64,000 bases of DNA from Siphlonurus alternatus (GCA_949825025.1 OX463779.1:26022816-26086815); one strand, 5' to 3'. Counted from the stretch's first letter, positions 1-23,679 are shown. The notes: generated by a model not told the origin, from the sequence alone. Translations and numbers: made by a program.

Positions 1-1906
1 TCAGCCTGCTTCATGCAAACTTCAAAACTGCAACAAATCAAGCTGTAAATTGAAACAGGAAAATTTTAATTTTGAAACTCAATGTAGAAGGCATCTTTAA
101 TTAACTAAATTCTGCATTCCTTACTTACCATGCATAGCTTTTAAAAAAATGACTTACTCTAATTTAAATAAAACAAAACTAAATCATCAAGAAAAAGTCT
201 TAAATTCAACTCTAACCTTTCTTTCTTCATTTGAGATATATAACACAAAAATGAGACCATAGAATTTTTAAAGTAAATTTCGGAATATAAAAAAAACTTT
301 TTATTATGCATAACATATCAAAAGAATAAAAAAAAAATGAAATACAGGAAAAGAATTACGAAAGAGTGCAAAAGAAGAGAGGAGAAAAATACCTCTCTCT
401 TGCAAGTCTTGCACACACAATCTAACAAGTATCATTGTATTCACCCCCCTCCCCCCAAACCAAGGTTCTATCTTCTCGTGGCCTCACTTCAAAGCATCTT
501 CGCTTTTTTCTCCTCCCCACCCCGGAGATGTGGAGCTAACCCTCCCCATTCATCCTCAACAAGCCCCCTCTTCCCTCCACCTCATCTTAAAAGCATTGTC
601 AACACTGCGTCGTTCCCGGCTCAACCATCCTTACTTACAACAGAAACTCGTCTGCTGCCTGGAAACAAAACCTCCGCTGCCTCGGGGTTGTCTTCCCCCC
701 CCCCCCCAACTCTAACTCGGACGACCTACGCCACATGCAAGTATGGGCCAGTGCATCCCCCAGCAGATTTTCATATAACGAGGGTTACATTAGAATTATC
801 ACGAGTGTCTTCATTGTTTTAGTCTAATAACTTTTGTCTTCAGCGCAAAAGATCTTTTGTCGATTTCTTGTGACTCGTGACATAGGAGCTATTTTAATAC
901 AATTAAGGTTCTACATAGAGGAGACGCCACTTCTAACAGTAGACAAGATCGTCACTCGATAATGTAATTATTAATATATCTTATTTTGCTAAAAGAATTT
1001 AAAAAAGATAATTCACTTTTGGTGTTTAAATTTTCGTTTCAAATTCTAAAGGATGTTAATATACTGGTCAGTCAAAGAGACTGATATAGATGAGTCTTGT
1101 TATTTATTTTCCCTATGATATTCTATATGGCTGTATGAAGCTCTAAACAAAGACGAAACGCGGCCAGGAAAGGCCATCAGATTTGGACATTCACACAGGG
1201 TGGGTGGTGAACTACCCTTAGGATAAAAGGGTGTTTTGACTATGAGGTTATTAGGGTAGAAAAAGAGGAGGTTGTGTTAGGGTTGTGCGAAAGGAAATGT
1301 CATACAAAACAGTCATCAAAGCAACCACATATAAGTTAACTAATAATGGAGGATCAACCGCAACAAGTTTTAGAACATTAAATTAATTAGTGAATGGAGC
1401 ATATTCTATTGCTCTGCATGCCTGGTAAACAGTTTTCCTGTGTTAGCTAGGGAAATCGTAATCGGAAAAACGATATATATAATAATACACTGTACTATAA
1501 GTTATTGAAAGTGACCAGAACAACATATCCCTTTATTATGGATAGTACAATATAAATGGATAGTCATAGAAATTATATAAATTTCAGAGCCGAGAGTCGG
1601 AAAGAGATTGTTTTAAAAACTTTGGTTTCAATCTATTTTTACTTTTTTTTTTAAAAAAACAATTTCTTAACTTGAAAATACCTGGGAAAAAAAATCAAAA
1701 TGAGTCATCATCAAACGTTTTGATGTCGAATGTCGATCCTCAACAATTCAACAATAACGGAAGCTGTAGTAGATATGACTTTATCACTTGGTAATATTAA
1801 ATATATTATCACATGCACTGAGCTTTATAAAATGTGTAAGTGTTGCAATTGTAATATATGACACAATACAAAGTCCTACTTTAACATCCTAGCAGCTCAG
1901 AGAGTG

Positions 1907-1938
<32 letters not shown>

Positions 1939-4763
1939 ATAACATTCAGCAGCAGCAGGAAGGCAGCAAGTATATTCACAGTAAAACAAAAGAGGCTTAT
2001 ACTCTCTATACACGTACTTAAATGAAGAGTAACACCTGAATCCTCTTTGCACAGTATTGAAGTAACAAAGTTGAACCCTCTAGGCCTTATCTTATTATGT
2101 ACAACATATCAGAAGTGAAAAAGAAAAATGTAAAATTATTTTTCTTATTTCTCTTCATAAAATAAAAATCCTTTTTTTTTTCGCTTTTATTTAACAACCA
2201 TTTAATTTTTGTTCTATGTTGTTGAATAAGGTAATCCTTCGTTCATATTTAATGTTATAGTAATGATCAGTTGACACAAAGAATGTTTTCAAATTACAGT
2301 ACTTTGCAAAATGAAGAAATGATATTTTTTCAATTGAAAGAAAGTTGCCTCCAGGTTCCCAAGTCTTTACTTTGTACAGAGATACATCATTATTAATATA
2401 TACACAGTATAGTTATTACCGACTATGTACGAAGCATTGATGGTATTAAAAATAACTATATAATAAATTTTGCATATATTGTATAATTATATACTTTATA
2501 CATACATATAGAATATTTATGTTGTATATTATATAATATAGAAGGCTCACAAAGCGTTAAGACAAGACCGCATCTCTATACAGTTTTTATTTTCAAAATA
2601 TGGCAAATTAAAAACAATAACTTAAAGTTAATTCGTAACTAAAAAATTAATTAAAAGTAGATATTTGTATAGTTTGGAAAATTTTAGAGATATTTTTTCT
2701 TTCTTCACTCCAATGTAGTTAATAGATATTTAGAGAAAGAGAGAGATATTTTTTTAAACTTTTATACTAAATGAAACACAAATTAATATACATTACTAAT
2801 AAAAACAAGTGCAGTGAATGGCAGATTTTTCACAAGACAACAATGAGCATAATAAAATTTTATTTATTTATCTGATGAGTGACACAAGAGACATATCTCG
2901 CACATACAACAATTCACAATCGTAGCTACATCTGCTGCAAGAGCCTGCATGTAACCTTCATTATTATGCAGTCCGAAGAGAATTTATAAAATCCTTGTAT
3001 TGATAATATGTTCCTTCTACTAAAAAAAAAAAAAAAATTAAAAAAATAAAATTGTTTACAACCAATATTTGTAAATATATTAAAATGGTTTGAAAGGCCG
3101 TGGCCGCCTCCGTTCCGGGAGAGCCCGCGTAACGCTCAAGGTATATAGGGTTTCAGAAGGTTCGGGGTTTCAGACTTACAGTTAGTAAATAATTAGTTAA
3201 TAGAAGTACCCAATTGTGTTTTGATAAAAAAAAAAGGATTATCAAAGCTACTAATATTAAATAATTATGTTTATGAAAGCTACTGCTATAAAAAATATCG
3301 AAATATTTCACCTCTTGATATTTTGATAAAAATTTCCATCAACGAGATTGAAGCATGAATGTCAATGGTTGGCTTCACATTTGTTGACAGTTGACATGGT
3401 ACAGCTTGAAGTGTTTGCTTGTTGGTATGTAGGATGAAATGATGACCAAATATCGCGGTGAAATTAGAGTATATATATAGGATTGCTACCATAACTGGCT
3501 GGAGTGCGTTTCTCGTTGTCATGAAACATCTGCTTGGAACAGCTGGTCATCTAGCTGGAACCACTTTCGCTTACCCCAAATAGAAAACTGGCTACTCTTT
3601 GTGTTTCAGTTAGTTTATGAAACCTGCATTGCTGCAAAAAATCAATATTATATATGAGTATAATTCCTAGTATGTTATTTTATAGTATTTAAATGCACAA
3701 GAAACATCTAAATTCCATTATACCTTCAGAAGGGTTAGCGCGGTTACTGGGTTATGAAAACACACTATATAGTGTTAAATAAATAACTTATGCAAAATTG
3801 CAACTTTAATGTGTTAAAATTTCCACTGGTTTTAAGTTTTAAGACGAAAATGCCGAACACATCATGCTGCTGTTGAGAGAGCGCTAACGTAAAACGTTAT
3901 TTCGATGAGTGCACACAGTTAAAGTTAATGAGGTCGTGTGGGGATTTAATTCACCGCGGAAGAAGCTGGGGTGCATTAGTTTATTCATCACACATCATTG
4001 AACGCTTCGTGATTACTTTGTTCATGAGAAATTTGTTGATATATGTAATTTTAGTATTTTTCGTTTAGATTTATGCATCAGTAATTAATAGATATTAAGT
4101 CAACGAAAGGATAAATAAAATAACGTTGATTAAAATATTTATCAAATTTTATAGCATAAATAATATTTAGGATGTGACGTTTTTAATTTTCCATGCGAGT
4201 TCCTACTGCTGTTTATTATATATATTGTTTTTACACCGTACGAAAAGTAAGTACAAATAACAGGTACGATGTAATTGAGACGCTTCAAGACTTTATAATG
4301 AATATTGAGGCAGGTTTATACAATAACCTTGATAGTTTCTTTAGTATGATCTATCAAACACAAAAGAGCAGCGCAGGGCGACGTTCACAAAAACCATGCT
4401 TTTGATCAGACGCACCTAAAATGGAAGTTCAAACACATTTCTGCACATACGGCAGGGGACAGAAAACGTTTCTTGACTAGTTATTATTACACTGCATTGC
4501 AGTATACAGACAGACAGTATTTACTATATATACCTGTCCATCTTTACAACACCTGTTTACTTTATGAATTAATACGAAAATTTTTGTGTGTATTAATACA
4601 TGACACAATTTAAACACTGACGCTATAGAAATTTTGTAACTCAAAGACACGTAAGTTTTATATCGCGTGGGCACGCTTCAACCGTTCACCAAAGTATATA
4701 GTTGAGGGAAGGGGGAGGGGGTCGGAGCAAGGAGGTACCAGCCTTCTCCCAACATCGATACTA
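1..4763. other. Non-coding AT-rich DNA
   Basis: No supportable gene. The stretch holds a pyrimidine-rich patch at about 395-715, a poly(A) run at 1907-1936, and a short GC-rich island at about 3095-3170. The open frame at 337-822 (161 codons) crosses the pyrimidine-rich patch and has a Pro/Ser/Thr composition expected from such DNA; it resembles no family I know. Confidence 0.6.
1907..1936 (+). repeat. Poly(A) run, 30 bp
   Basis: An uninterrupted A homopolymer. It could be the tail of an old retrotransposed copy, but the sequence before it (…agcagctcagagagtg) is not recognisable and no target duplication was seen. Confidence 0.9.
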
Positions 4764-5357
4764 GGCCAGTCAATATAGGTTTTGACCTCGGATAAATTCC
4801 GAAGTTTGTGATTTTTTCAGCATCGATAGAACTCAATGCCCTGAGTAACATATCCAAAGCCCCCCAAAATCCCACCGGGGCTTTCGCCGCCATCTTGATG
4901 GAAAGTCATGCATATAGTACCCTCACTAATTTGCATGTTGTGGCGGAACCGTGTTACATAGAAGCAATGTAAATGCATATAATGATAGGCAGATATATTT
5001 GCTACAAGAAAATATAAAAATATATTTAATTTTAATTTCAATTAACCCTTAAATTAATTATTTTCTGAAAAGTTTGGTGTTAAAAAAAAGTTTAACGGTG
5101 AATTTCGTAGTCAATATTTATAAATACAAAAAGATTCTTCATTCAAAAGTTTAAGACAAAATCCTTGCAATTTCATAAATGCTAATAACTTTTCTTTAGC
5201 TTAAATAATTAAGGAGATACGCGACTTCGTAGCGCAAGAAACATGCCAGTTGACCGCTCTGCATGCCCGCCCGCCACAATACAACACGCCATTATAATAC
5301 AGCGCGCGAGCACTGCAATGAATGCGCTCTCGCGGCTCTCAGTGGCTTGTTACCTTT
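4764..5357 (+). repeat. Left inverted arm of the composite element
   Basis: The arm is the near-perfect reverse complement of 7548-8156. Landmarks are the CATCTTGATGG/GGGGCTTTCGCCGCC block near 4880, the GGCGGAACCGTGTTACATAG block near 4942, and CTCGCGGCTCTCAGTGGC near 5330. Open frames of about 74 codons in the two arms (4817-5041 on the minus strand, 7868-8092 on the plus strand) differ at only four residues, but this follows from arm identity and is not evidence of a gene. Confidence 0.85.
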
Positions 5358-5592
5358 ATTTATTTATATATAACTACGTGTAAGGTGTTTTATAAAGTTG
5401 TAAATTTAGTTTTAACACTCTGCTTTTGCAAAAAAAAAAAAAAAAAAAAAAAAATCAAATTAACATTGAACTTCTTATGACATTGATTATTCCATAAACT
5501 TTTTATAATATTATATTAATTTATATTACATATTTTTTAAGTAATTACCTGCAGCAGAAATTTAAGTCCTACCCCTTTGTCTCCTTACACGG

Positions 5593-5739
5593 TGTAAGGC
5601 ACGGTAGAAAACAGACAAACTTATATAATTAAATAGTTATTTTCGTGATGCTGCATTTGTGGATGATACTTTAATTTAAGTCTACTCTTATTTATTTTCA
5701 ATTTTTTATATGACATGTACTGTATAATACCACTGTCCG

Positions 5740-5823
<84 letters not shown>

Positions 5824-5997
5824 TTAATTAACATCATCAAATCCGATCCGATACATAATTTTTAAAAATATATATGTAATAACAATCACAAGTTCAATGG
5901 ATTATAATAATATTATATGGTTTATTATAAAGTTTATGTATTAACACTTAGAGATATCACAAATGCATATATGTGTTATTAGTTATTATAATATATG

Positions 5998-6030
<33 letters not shown>

Positions 6031-6697
6031 TATTATATCAACATGTAATCAGTATGACTATTTTTGAAATCAAGATTATTTACAATCGATAGAATATAAA
6101 TTTAATGTTGGGCCTTATAGTTCGGACAAAATTGAGTACTCCTTAATAAAAGACGCTATTTAAGAAGTAAGATACTCAATTTTGACCGAACTATTCAACT
6201 ACGCTCTAATTATTCTTTTAAATGTAATAAATTTTGATTTCAAATATCGATGAGATACATGAAGATACATAATAATATTTATTCATTGTATATTCAGCTT
6301 CTATATAGAGCTGAGGCTATTTTTATAAATTTAATAGCCATAGAATCTTACATAGTTTATGCCACGAAAATGTTTTTTTCTTTTTTTTTTTAATATACAT
6401 ATAATATAAAAACGCATATACTGCATTCGTGACACCTCTAAAACATTATAAATAATATATTATTACAAAACTTTAAATATATCCATTGAACTTGTGATTG
6501 TTTCTATCTATTTTTAAAAATAATAAGTGTTGGATCGGATATGATGATATTTTGTAAATGTATTTATACGACAGTGGTATTATATATAATACATATAAAA
6601 ATTCGAAAATTAGTAAGATTATACTTCAAATAAAGTACTGTATCATCAACACAGTACCAAAATATTCTTGCTGCCTGTTTTCCACTGTGCCTTACAC
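5593..6697. mobile_element. Inner diverged palindrome centred near 6150
   Basis: Several blocks recur in reverse complement around one centre: TGTAAGGCACGGTAGAAAAC near 5593 with its partner ending near 6697; ATACCACTGTC near 5728 with GACAGTGGTAT near 6571; ATCCGATCCGATA near 5840 with GGATCGGATATGATG near 6532; and CACAAGTTCAATGGAT near 5888 with ATCCATTGAACTTGTG near 6481. The arms are clearly more diverged than the outer arms. The innermost hairpin is 6117-6140 with 6171-6194 (ATAGTTCGGACAAAATTGAG). The exact ends and any target duplication were not established. Confidence 0.65.
5744..5820. repeat. (TA)n microsatellite
   Basis: About 77 bp of uninterrupted TA, lying in the left arm of the inner palindrome. 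The right arm has only a short TA stretch at the matching place, so the array expanded after the palindrome formed. Confidence 0.95.
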
Positions 6698-7078
6698 ATT
6701 GTAATTTATATAAATATATAATCATAATTATTTACTTAAATGGGGGGTATGAGGAAGCAAAATTTTTATTGAAACATTATGTTATTTGTAAGCTAGCTGA
6801 CATAAACAAACATTATATATATAAAGAAGGAATATAATTATTTTTGTATATACATGCATGACTGACAAAAAGGGTAAAGAATTAAATTTACTGCACTTTA
6901 CTTAAGAAAATGTATTACAATTTATATTGTATATACGTAATAATCAATGTCACGAGAAGTTAATAAAAAGCTTCAATGATTGATATTTAGCATAAGCATA
7001 TTGATACAAATAAATTTACAACTTATTTTTAACCTACTTCCAATAGAGGAATATTTTTTCTTGAACTTCACGATTTAA

Positions 7079-7445
7079 GGGGAAGGTAACGCGCCCAATG
7101 TTAAAAAATATCCCATGACACATGAAAATTATGAAAAAAATTTAAAATGTTCTCCTCTACATATATTCCCTATAATATCAGTAGCTAAAATATCAGGTAT
7201 ACAAATTCGAGCTAGTTTTTTTTTTAGTTATGAATTTTTAAAGTTGACTATACTTAAACATGGAAAAATCAAACTTCAATGTTAATCTAGTCAACTTCAA
7301 AAACTAGCTCGAATTTGTATACATGATATTTTAGCCACTGATATTATAGGAATGTAGAGGAGAACATTTTTTTTTTTTTTTTTCATAATTTTCATGTGTC
7401 ATGCTGTATGGGATATTTTTTAACATTGGGCACGTTACCTCACCC
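7079..7445. mobile_element. TTAA-flanked palindromic MITE, 367 bp
   Basis: TTAA stands at both edges (7075-7078 and 7446-7449). The arms begin GGGGAAGGTAACGCGCCCAA and, read inward from the right, GGGTGAGGTAACGTGCCCAA; they stay alignable almost to the centre near 7262. TTAA duplications are the hallmark of piggyBac-type insertion, but piggyBac ends normally begin CCC, not GGG, so the superfamily is uncertain. It is non-coding and sits inside the composite element, so it is the younger insertion. Confidence 0.75.
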
Positions 7446-7547
7446 TTAAGGGCTATTGTAGCTATTAACACATGTTGAACATATAATATAAATATAATAT
7501 ATATATATAATAAATAATATATATAATAAATAATACATATTATATAC

Positions 7548-8156
7548 AAAGGTAACAAGCCACTGAGAGCCGCGAGACCGCATTCATTCATTGCAGTGCT
7601 CGCGCGCTGTATTATAATGGCGTGTTGTATTGTGGCGGGCGGGCAGGCAGAGCGGTCAACTGGCATGTTTCTTGCGCTACGAAGTCGCGTATCTCCTTCA
7701 TTTTTTAAGCTAAAGAAAAGTTATCAGCATTTATGAAATTGCAAGGATTTTGTCTTAAACTTTTGAATGAAGAATATTTCTGTATTTATAAATATTGACT
7801 ACGAAATTCACCGTTAAACTTTTTTTTAACACCAAACTTTTCAGAAAATAATTAATTTAAGGGTTAATTGAAATTAAAATCAAATATATTTTTATATTTT
7901 CTTGTAGCAAATATATCTGCCTATCATTATATGCATTTACATTGCTTCTATGTAACACGGTTCCGCCACAATATGCAAATTAGTGAGGGTACTATATGCA
8001 AGACTTCCCATCAAGATGGCGGCGAAAGCCCCGGTGGGATTTTGGGGGGCTTTGGATATGTTACTCAAGGCATTGATTTCTACCGATGCTGAAAAAATTA
8101 CAAACTTCGGAATTTATCCGAGGTCAAGATAGGATTTTCACCTATATTGACTGGCC
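7548..8156 (-). repeat. Right inverted arm of the composite element
   Basis: Partner of the 4764-5357 arm, in reverse orientation. It differs by scattered substitutions and small indels (for example an 11-base difference near the outer end, around 8129-8140). The divergence suggests either moderate age or imperfect gene conversion between the arms. Confidence 0.85.
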
Positions 8157-18758
<10,602 letters not shown>

Positions 18759-18980
18759 AAGCTGGTATTACACATTACAAACTTTCTATTTATAGCATTC
18801 AAATTTATTTTAGCTTCTATATAGTTACATGCAAGAAGTTTGATTACAGTTTTACTAAAAGTTCTAAATTTCCTCTAGTCAGACATTTATTGCATATGTA
18901 CGATTTTGCAAGTCACTTGCAACATGAGTTTAAAAAGTTTCCTTTCTTGTAATAAAAAATTGTATCATGTAATAGCAGTT
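18759..18980. mobile_element. Diverged MITE with TTA duplication, related to the copy at 50176
   Basis: The left end reads AAGCTGGTATTACACATTAC and the right end, inverted, AACTGCTATTACATGATAC, with TTA on both outer sides (18756-18758 and 18981-18983). The ends resemble AGCCTGTATTACACGATAC of the element at 50176-50329, also TTA-flanked. Three-base TWA duplications are typical of PIF/Harbinger. The interior is diverged, so the call is tentative. Confidence 0.45.
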
Positions 18981-18983
18981 TTA

Positions 18984-19830
18984 CACAAAGTTTTAGAGAG
19001 TACGACTTCAGGAGATATTTCACCGAACAGACAAAGAGTCAGGAACTTAATTGCATGCTTCTCACTTGTTTAACACTGTTGTCTACACCTACCACTACAA
19101 CAGCAAAGTGTATCAAATACTAGCATAAAACAAGGTATTTCAGTGCAATTTACATGACGCTTTCTGAATATAATATATATTATATAGCATATATAAAAAA
19201 AGTAGCAATAATTTACACAAAATGCGGGAAAAGCGAGTAATTAATATTGATGCATGTATAATATTTTATAATTTATATTATTTAATTAACCTATTAATTA
19301 AAGAATCGAGTAGAAATTTAAATCATTATATCTTATGTTATGATCAATTCTTAAATTTCATTTTCAGAAAAAAAGGACCTTCCCCCTCCTCCCTGCTTTT
19401 ATAGTCACGGTGCGACAATGTTATTGTAATATTACGATGTACGGTAGTCAGATATATGTCAGATTGAATATTATTCCATGGCATATATTTAGGGGGAGGG
19501 GGGCAGTTTCATGGCATGGCTGCGTGTCTGAATTTTTTTGGAAGATTTTTGCCCGAGGGAGAGTCGGTTGACAATTCTTTGGAGAGGAAGAAACAGTTCT
19601 CATAACAAGCAAAAAAACAAAAATGTAACGAAATCTTATATACTGTAACATGGTCCCACGCTGTGGAGTTACAAACTTTGAAACGACTCCATCATTGATC
19701 CTCGCTCAGCCATGCATCGCAAGACACGGAAATCATCAACTCTACTATAGTTACCAGGGCAAAAAGGTTGGAGGAAAAAGTCATGTCTTTCACATTTGTT
19801 AGTCTCTAATTTAAGCTCTTGTATATACCC
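18984..19830. other. Non-coding DNA
   Basis: AT-rich sequence without recognisable genes or structured repeats. Confidence 0.6.
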
Positions 19831-20004
19831 CAGGCGCCGATCCAGGAAAAATTTCGAAGGGGGCTGCCTCCGCATAAGGCCAATGTTAAAAAAAAATTGG
19901 ATTGGGGAAAGTGCCTATATTGCCCATGTTAAATCCAAAATTTCGGGGGGGGGGGGCGGGGCTGCAGCCCCCTAGCCCCCCCCTTCCCCCTGGATCCGCG
20001 CCTG
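19831..20004. mobile_element. hAT-like MITE, 174 bp
   Basis: The inverted ends CAGGCGCCGATCCAGG and (reversed) CAGGCGCGGATCCAGG match at 15 of 16 positions. CAG-starting ends with a GATCCAGG core are common in non-autonomous hAT elements. The interior is G-rich then C-rich (G run near 19945, C run near 19975). A clean 8-bp target duplication is not visible: the flanks atataccc and taaccccc share only a few positions. Confidence 0.65.
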
Positions 20005-22379
20005 TAACCCCCCCTCCTATAATTTTATAATTTAGAACAGATAAATTAGCTCACCTCTGATCAAATTTCCTAATTTACTGTGGGGAAAACAAAATTTAAA
20101 TTGAATTAAGAGATATAGGCTAAGATATAGTGATGTTGCTCTATATAATGTACTGAGCTAGAACGGAACATAATAAGTTCTGTACGTATAATAGTATACG
20201 TAGAAGAAATTGAATACCTTAAAGTATATATAGAACATGCAACATGTAAAATTTTCATTGTTTTTCTATATGATGGATAAAAATATATTATTTTAGATAC
20301 CCTTTGGTCTTTGTTGTATATATATAATATAATGTGTTTCGATGAAAAACAAAAACAAACAAACAATTAAATAACACGAACACCAAACTATGATTATTTT
20401 GAAGCAACATTTAGTTTAAGTTAAACGTCATGGTAAATAGTTAAATAGAAACCCACAATATTTCAAACCCCCGAGAGAGATGTTTCTCCTGTATTTTTTC
20501 CTCTTTTTTGGTATCAAAGACTTTTTTTTTCATTTTTTAAACTTTGCTGCAGCGGCGAACTGCTGACGTCCTTCCTGAAGTGACGTTTACGTTTAGGAAA
20601 TTGCGTTTCCGTGACTTGCCGGGGGCGATGTCAGGGAACCCCCTTGTCAAATTCCTGCCGTACTCATTATTGAAAAAAATATAAGCAAATAGTTTTGACG
20701 ACATACCCTACAGCTGAAGCATTTGATATCGAAAATTTATAACTTGCATACCAAGGAAAATTTTATTGTCTTCTCAGAAAAGTTTGAGTCATATATTATA
20801 ATAACAATTTGCTAAAAAAATTATTATTAATTAACAACAACAGTAGAGAGAGTTTTTTAATTTAATCTTAACAAAATTAAGTTTCATTTACTCTCAATTC
20901 ATCTTAATATTTTTAATTGTTAAAAATTATTGCAACTGAAGAGGATTGTGAAGTTAAAATGTGTATAAAATAATTATATTCATAAGACCAGGAAATTTTA
21001 TTATATGAAAATTTGTTCTTTAAAGAATTTCTCTCGTGCTTTGGAAAAACAAAAACCAAGGACAAAGCTTTATCTTATACTAATGAGAGAGGGAGAGAGA
21101 GATTATTTAAAATTTGTCGGGTGGTCTTCGGTTAACTATTTACCTGTACATAGAAACATTAGAAATATACTTGCAGTGCTACACTGCCCGTCCCATTCAT
21201 TTAGCTAATATTATTATAGTCGAAGATCCTCAGAAGTATTTTGGCCCGTATTGGGCCAATTAGAACCTTTGATGCAAACAATAAACCAATTACAGAGGAC
21301 ATTACAAACACGACGAAAACCTAATAATTAAATGTGACGCGCAGTGTATATATAGGCAATCTTTTGATATTCTTATATCCTTCAAGGGAAATTCACAAAA
21401 CATTTATTAACAATTTTTAACTAAAATTTTTAATTTGATTTTAAATTAGATTATTTTTTTATTATTGTTTTTTATTGTAGTGAAATTCCGTCTAAAATTT
21501 TGATTTATGCCTTTGGTAAAGAATGCATCAACGATTGTGCCGAGTATTAAAACATCCTACCGTTTAGTCATGCTTACAACGTTCCACTCGTACACACTTA
21601 TGGGCTTGTAAAGTATCTATCTGATATCCCATTACGAGTTTATTGCGTTTTCACTAGAGTGGCTGGTTAATGACGACGCTCTGATTTGACTGCGTTGCTT
21701 GTGCGGGCTGTGTGGCGCGCCCAAATATCGAGCGGACAACCACAAAGCTTCTGTGAGCGGATTGATGCTTTGTTGGAGCTGTCACCAACACATAAGTGGT
21801 CATCAGCAGCCCTGCCGATCGCCCTTTGCCGTGGTCAAGCGAGTCGACGTCCTTTTTGCATTTCTGGGAGGAAAATCGATGGTCCCAACGTGATCGGAAT
21901 CTAACTCTTTCATGTCCAGCAGGTCACGACCTGGAAAAATCAATTAATTATGGCCAGTCAAACAGTTCAATGTAAACAAGAAACAAACAAAAACAAATGC
22001 AAAACAAATGAAGGGGACCAAAAATTACCGCAAATTCTGTTGTGAGACATATACATCCATGAAGAATAACAAAAGAAAAAAAATATAACAAAAATGATTT
22101 TCATAACCACTTAATTAATATAAATATAAATATTTGAAAATAAAATCCACGGGAGGGTGCATGCACATCTTGATGTAGTTAAGTTTTTTTAGCATGATAA
22201 TTTTATATATTTAAATATTGTTACATTAAGAAATTTATATAGCCTTAATAATAATATATATATTAAATAAGCAGTCAAAATAATATTATTCTGGCTACTG
22301 TTAATTTCATGCACATTTAAAGTTAAATCCCTTTGCTTTATCTTTCATATACTTGCGCTAATTCTTCATTCCCACGCAC

Positions 22380-22450
<71 letters not shown>

Positions 22451-23672
22451 ATTCTCTCTCGTCGCCTTGCACTCTTTGCACTCTCTTTACTACAGGGAAG
22501 CACCAAAGTAAAGTTGACTTTAAGCAAACTCATCTATTTAAAACTTTGTGTTTGTTTTTTAACTTTGAAGTGCTGGCTGACTGCAGAGGTATACGCAGGT
22601 ACCACCACCAGTTGGAGAACTTCTGTTCAAAAGAGAAAAATCTGCAAATTCAGCAGCGTATAATCTTAAGATTAATTAATTATATATACATAATAATATA
22701 GTTAGAATTTACAAAATTCTGAAGGTCAAACATTATTTTGATGTTTATACAAAGGGTTTATTTCAAAAGAAATTGTAAAAAGAAATTTTGTTTTTCTCGA
22801 TCCATCTTATGCCACGAGGAGCATGAGAAATGTTCTTTATACTTTGCACTGATATAAAATCTTGTTTTATAATTAATAATATTAATTAATTAATGTTATA
22901 AAGTACATTACAAAGAATCGTAAAAAAAAATAGCGTATAAGTTAACATCAATTTATAAAGTCACTATGGATAGCGTTATTTTAATTTCCTACATTTTGTT
23001 TTTTCAAATAAGTTCATTTTATACTGTATTATTTTCAAGTTTTGCTTTCAAATATAAACAATTCATAAAAATGGAATAATAATTTTTTAATATTAACTTC
23101 GTTTATGGAGCAATTTAATTAAAAAAAAAAAGCTGTTTGGAAATATTTTTATTTGCATTGAACCGATGCTCTTTTGATGTTTACTTCTACAGTATATTAT
23201 ATATACAGAACACAATAATTTATTTCTGCTGCATGAACTGACTTTTGTGAAAATTATCAAACGTAATCTTTGTTTGAACTTGCCGCTCTTTGACTCGAAT
23301 ATCAGAAGAAGGCTTCATATAATTGAGGGGGCTAATTGGCAGATTTTCTGCAGAGTGGAGAACAGTGCACGGCTTTGCGCCGGCGTCGCGTTTGTTGAGC
23401 CTCTTCGACATCAAGAATCACTCATTGCATGGTGCATGACTTTGCTAGTAATAACGACTTATTTCTCTCTTTTTATAATTAATTTATATTTGTTACCCTT
23501 TTGTTTTATTCGTCATAATTATGCAAAAAAATATTTATAACTATATTTCGTTAGTTACAGTTTGATCAATATTGTATATTAATTTAACCCTGGTATTAGA
23601 ATTGGTTTATTTAATGTAAATTAATTAAATGTACAGAAAATGACAAACCATTAACTCGTATAAATCAGTGAG
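20005..23672. other. Non-coding AT-rich DNA
   Basis: No gene recognised. It includes the (CT)n array listed separately. Modestly GC-richer patches at 20555-20640 and 21660-21900 have short open frames without family resemblance. Confidence 0.6.
22382..22445. repeat. (CT)n microsatellite, 64 bp
   Basis: Uninterrupted CT array, followed by degenerate CT-rich sequence to about 22490. Confidence 0.97.
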
Positions 23673-23679
23673 GGGAGCC

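Larger units (their letters stand above)
4764..8156. mobile_element. Composite fold-back element with about 0.6-kb inverted arms, TA-flanked
   Basis: The ends read GGCCAGTCAATATAGG and, inverted, CCTATATTGACTGGCC; both are flanked by TA. Homology between the arms stops abruptly at these points on the outside, which defines the element. The arms run inwards to about 5357 and 7548. The interior contains no recognisable transposase but encloses two further palindromes (about 5593-6697 and 7079-7445) and a (TA)n tract. TA flanks are compatible with a Tc1/mariner-type origin, but two bases are weak evidence and the superfamily is open. I read it as a non-autonomous transposon that acted as a target for other insertions. 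Confidence 0.75.

Noticed and set aside
337..822. 161-codon open frame with Pro/Ser/Thr-rich translation
   Set aside because: It crosses a pyrimidine-rich patch and a C-run that depress stop codons; no domain, no splice context and no family resemblance.
3095..3170. GC-rich island with GGTTCGGGGTTTC, briefly considered a tRNA/SINE B-box
   Set aside because: No A-box at suitable spacing on either strand and no cloverleaf.
4817..5041. 74-codon open frame, nearly identical to one at 7868-8092
   Set aside because: Both lie in the inverted arms of one element; similarity follows from arm identity. The translation shows no known domain.
7331..7666. 111-codon minus-strand open frame
   Set aside because: It runs across the TTAA MITE, TA-rich sequence and the right arm; a chimera of repeats.
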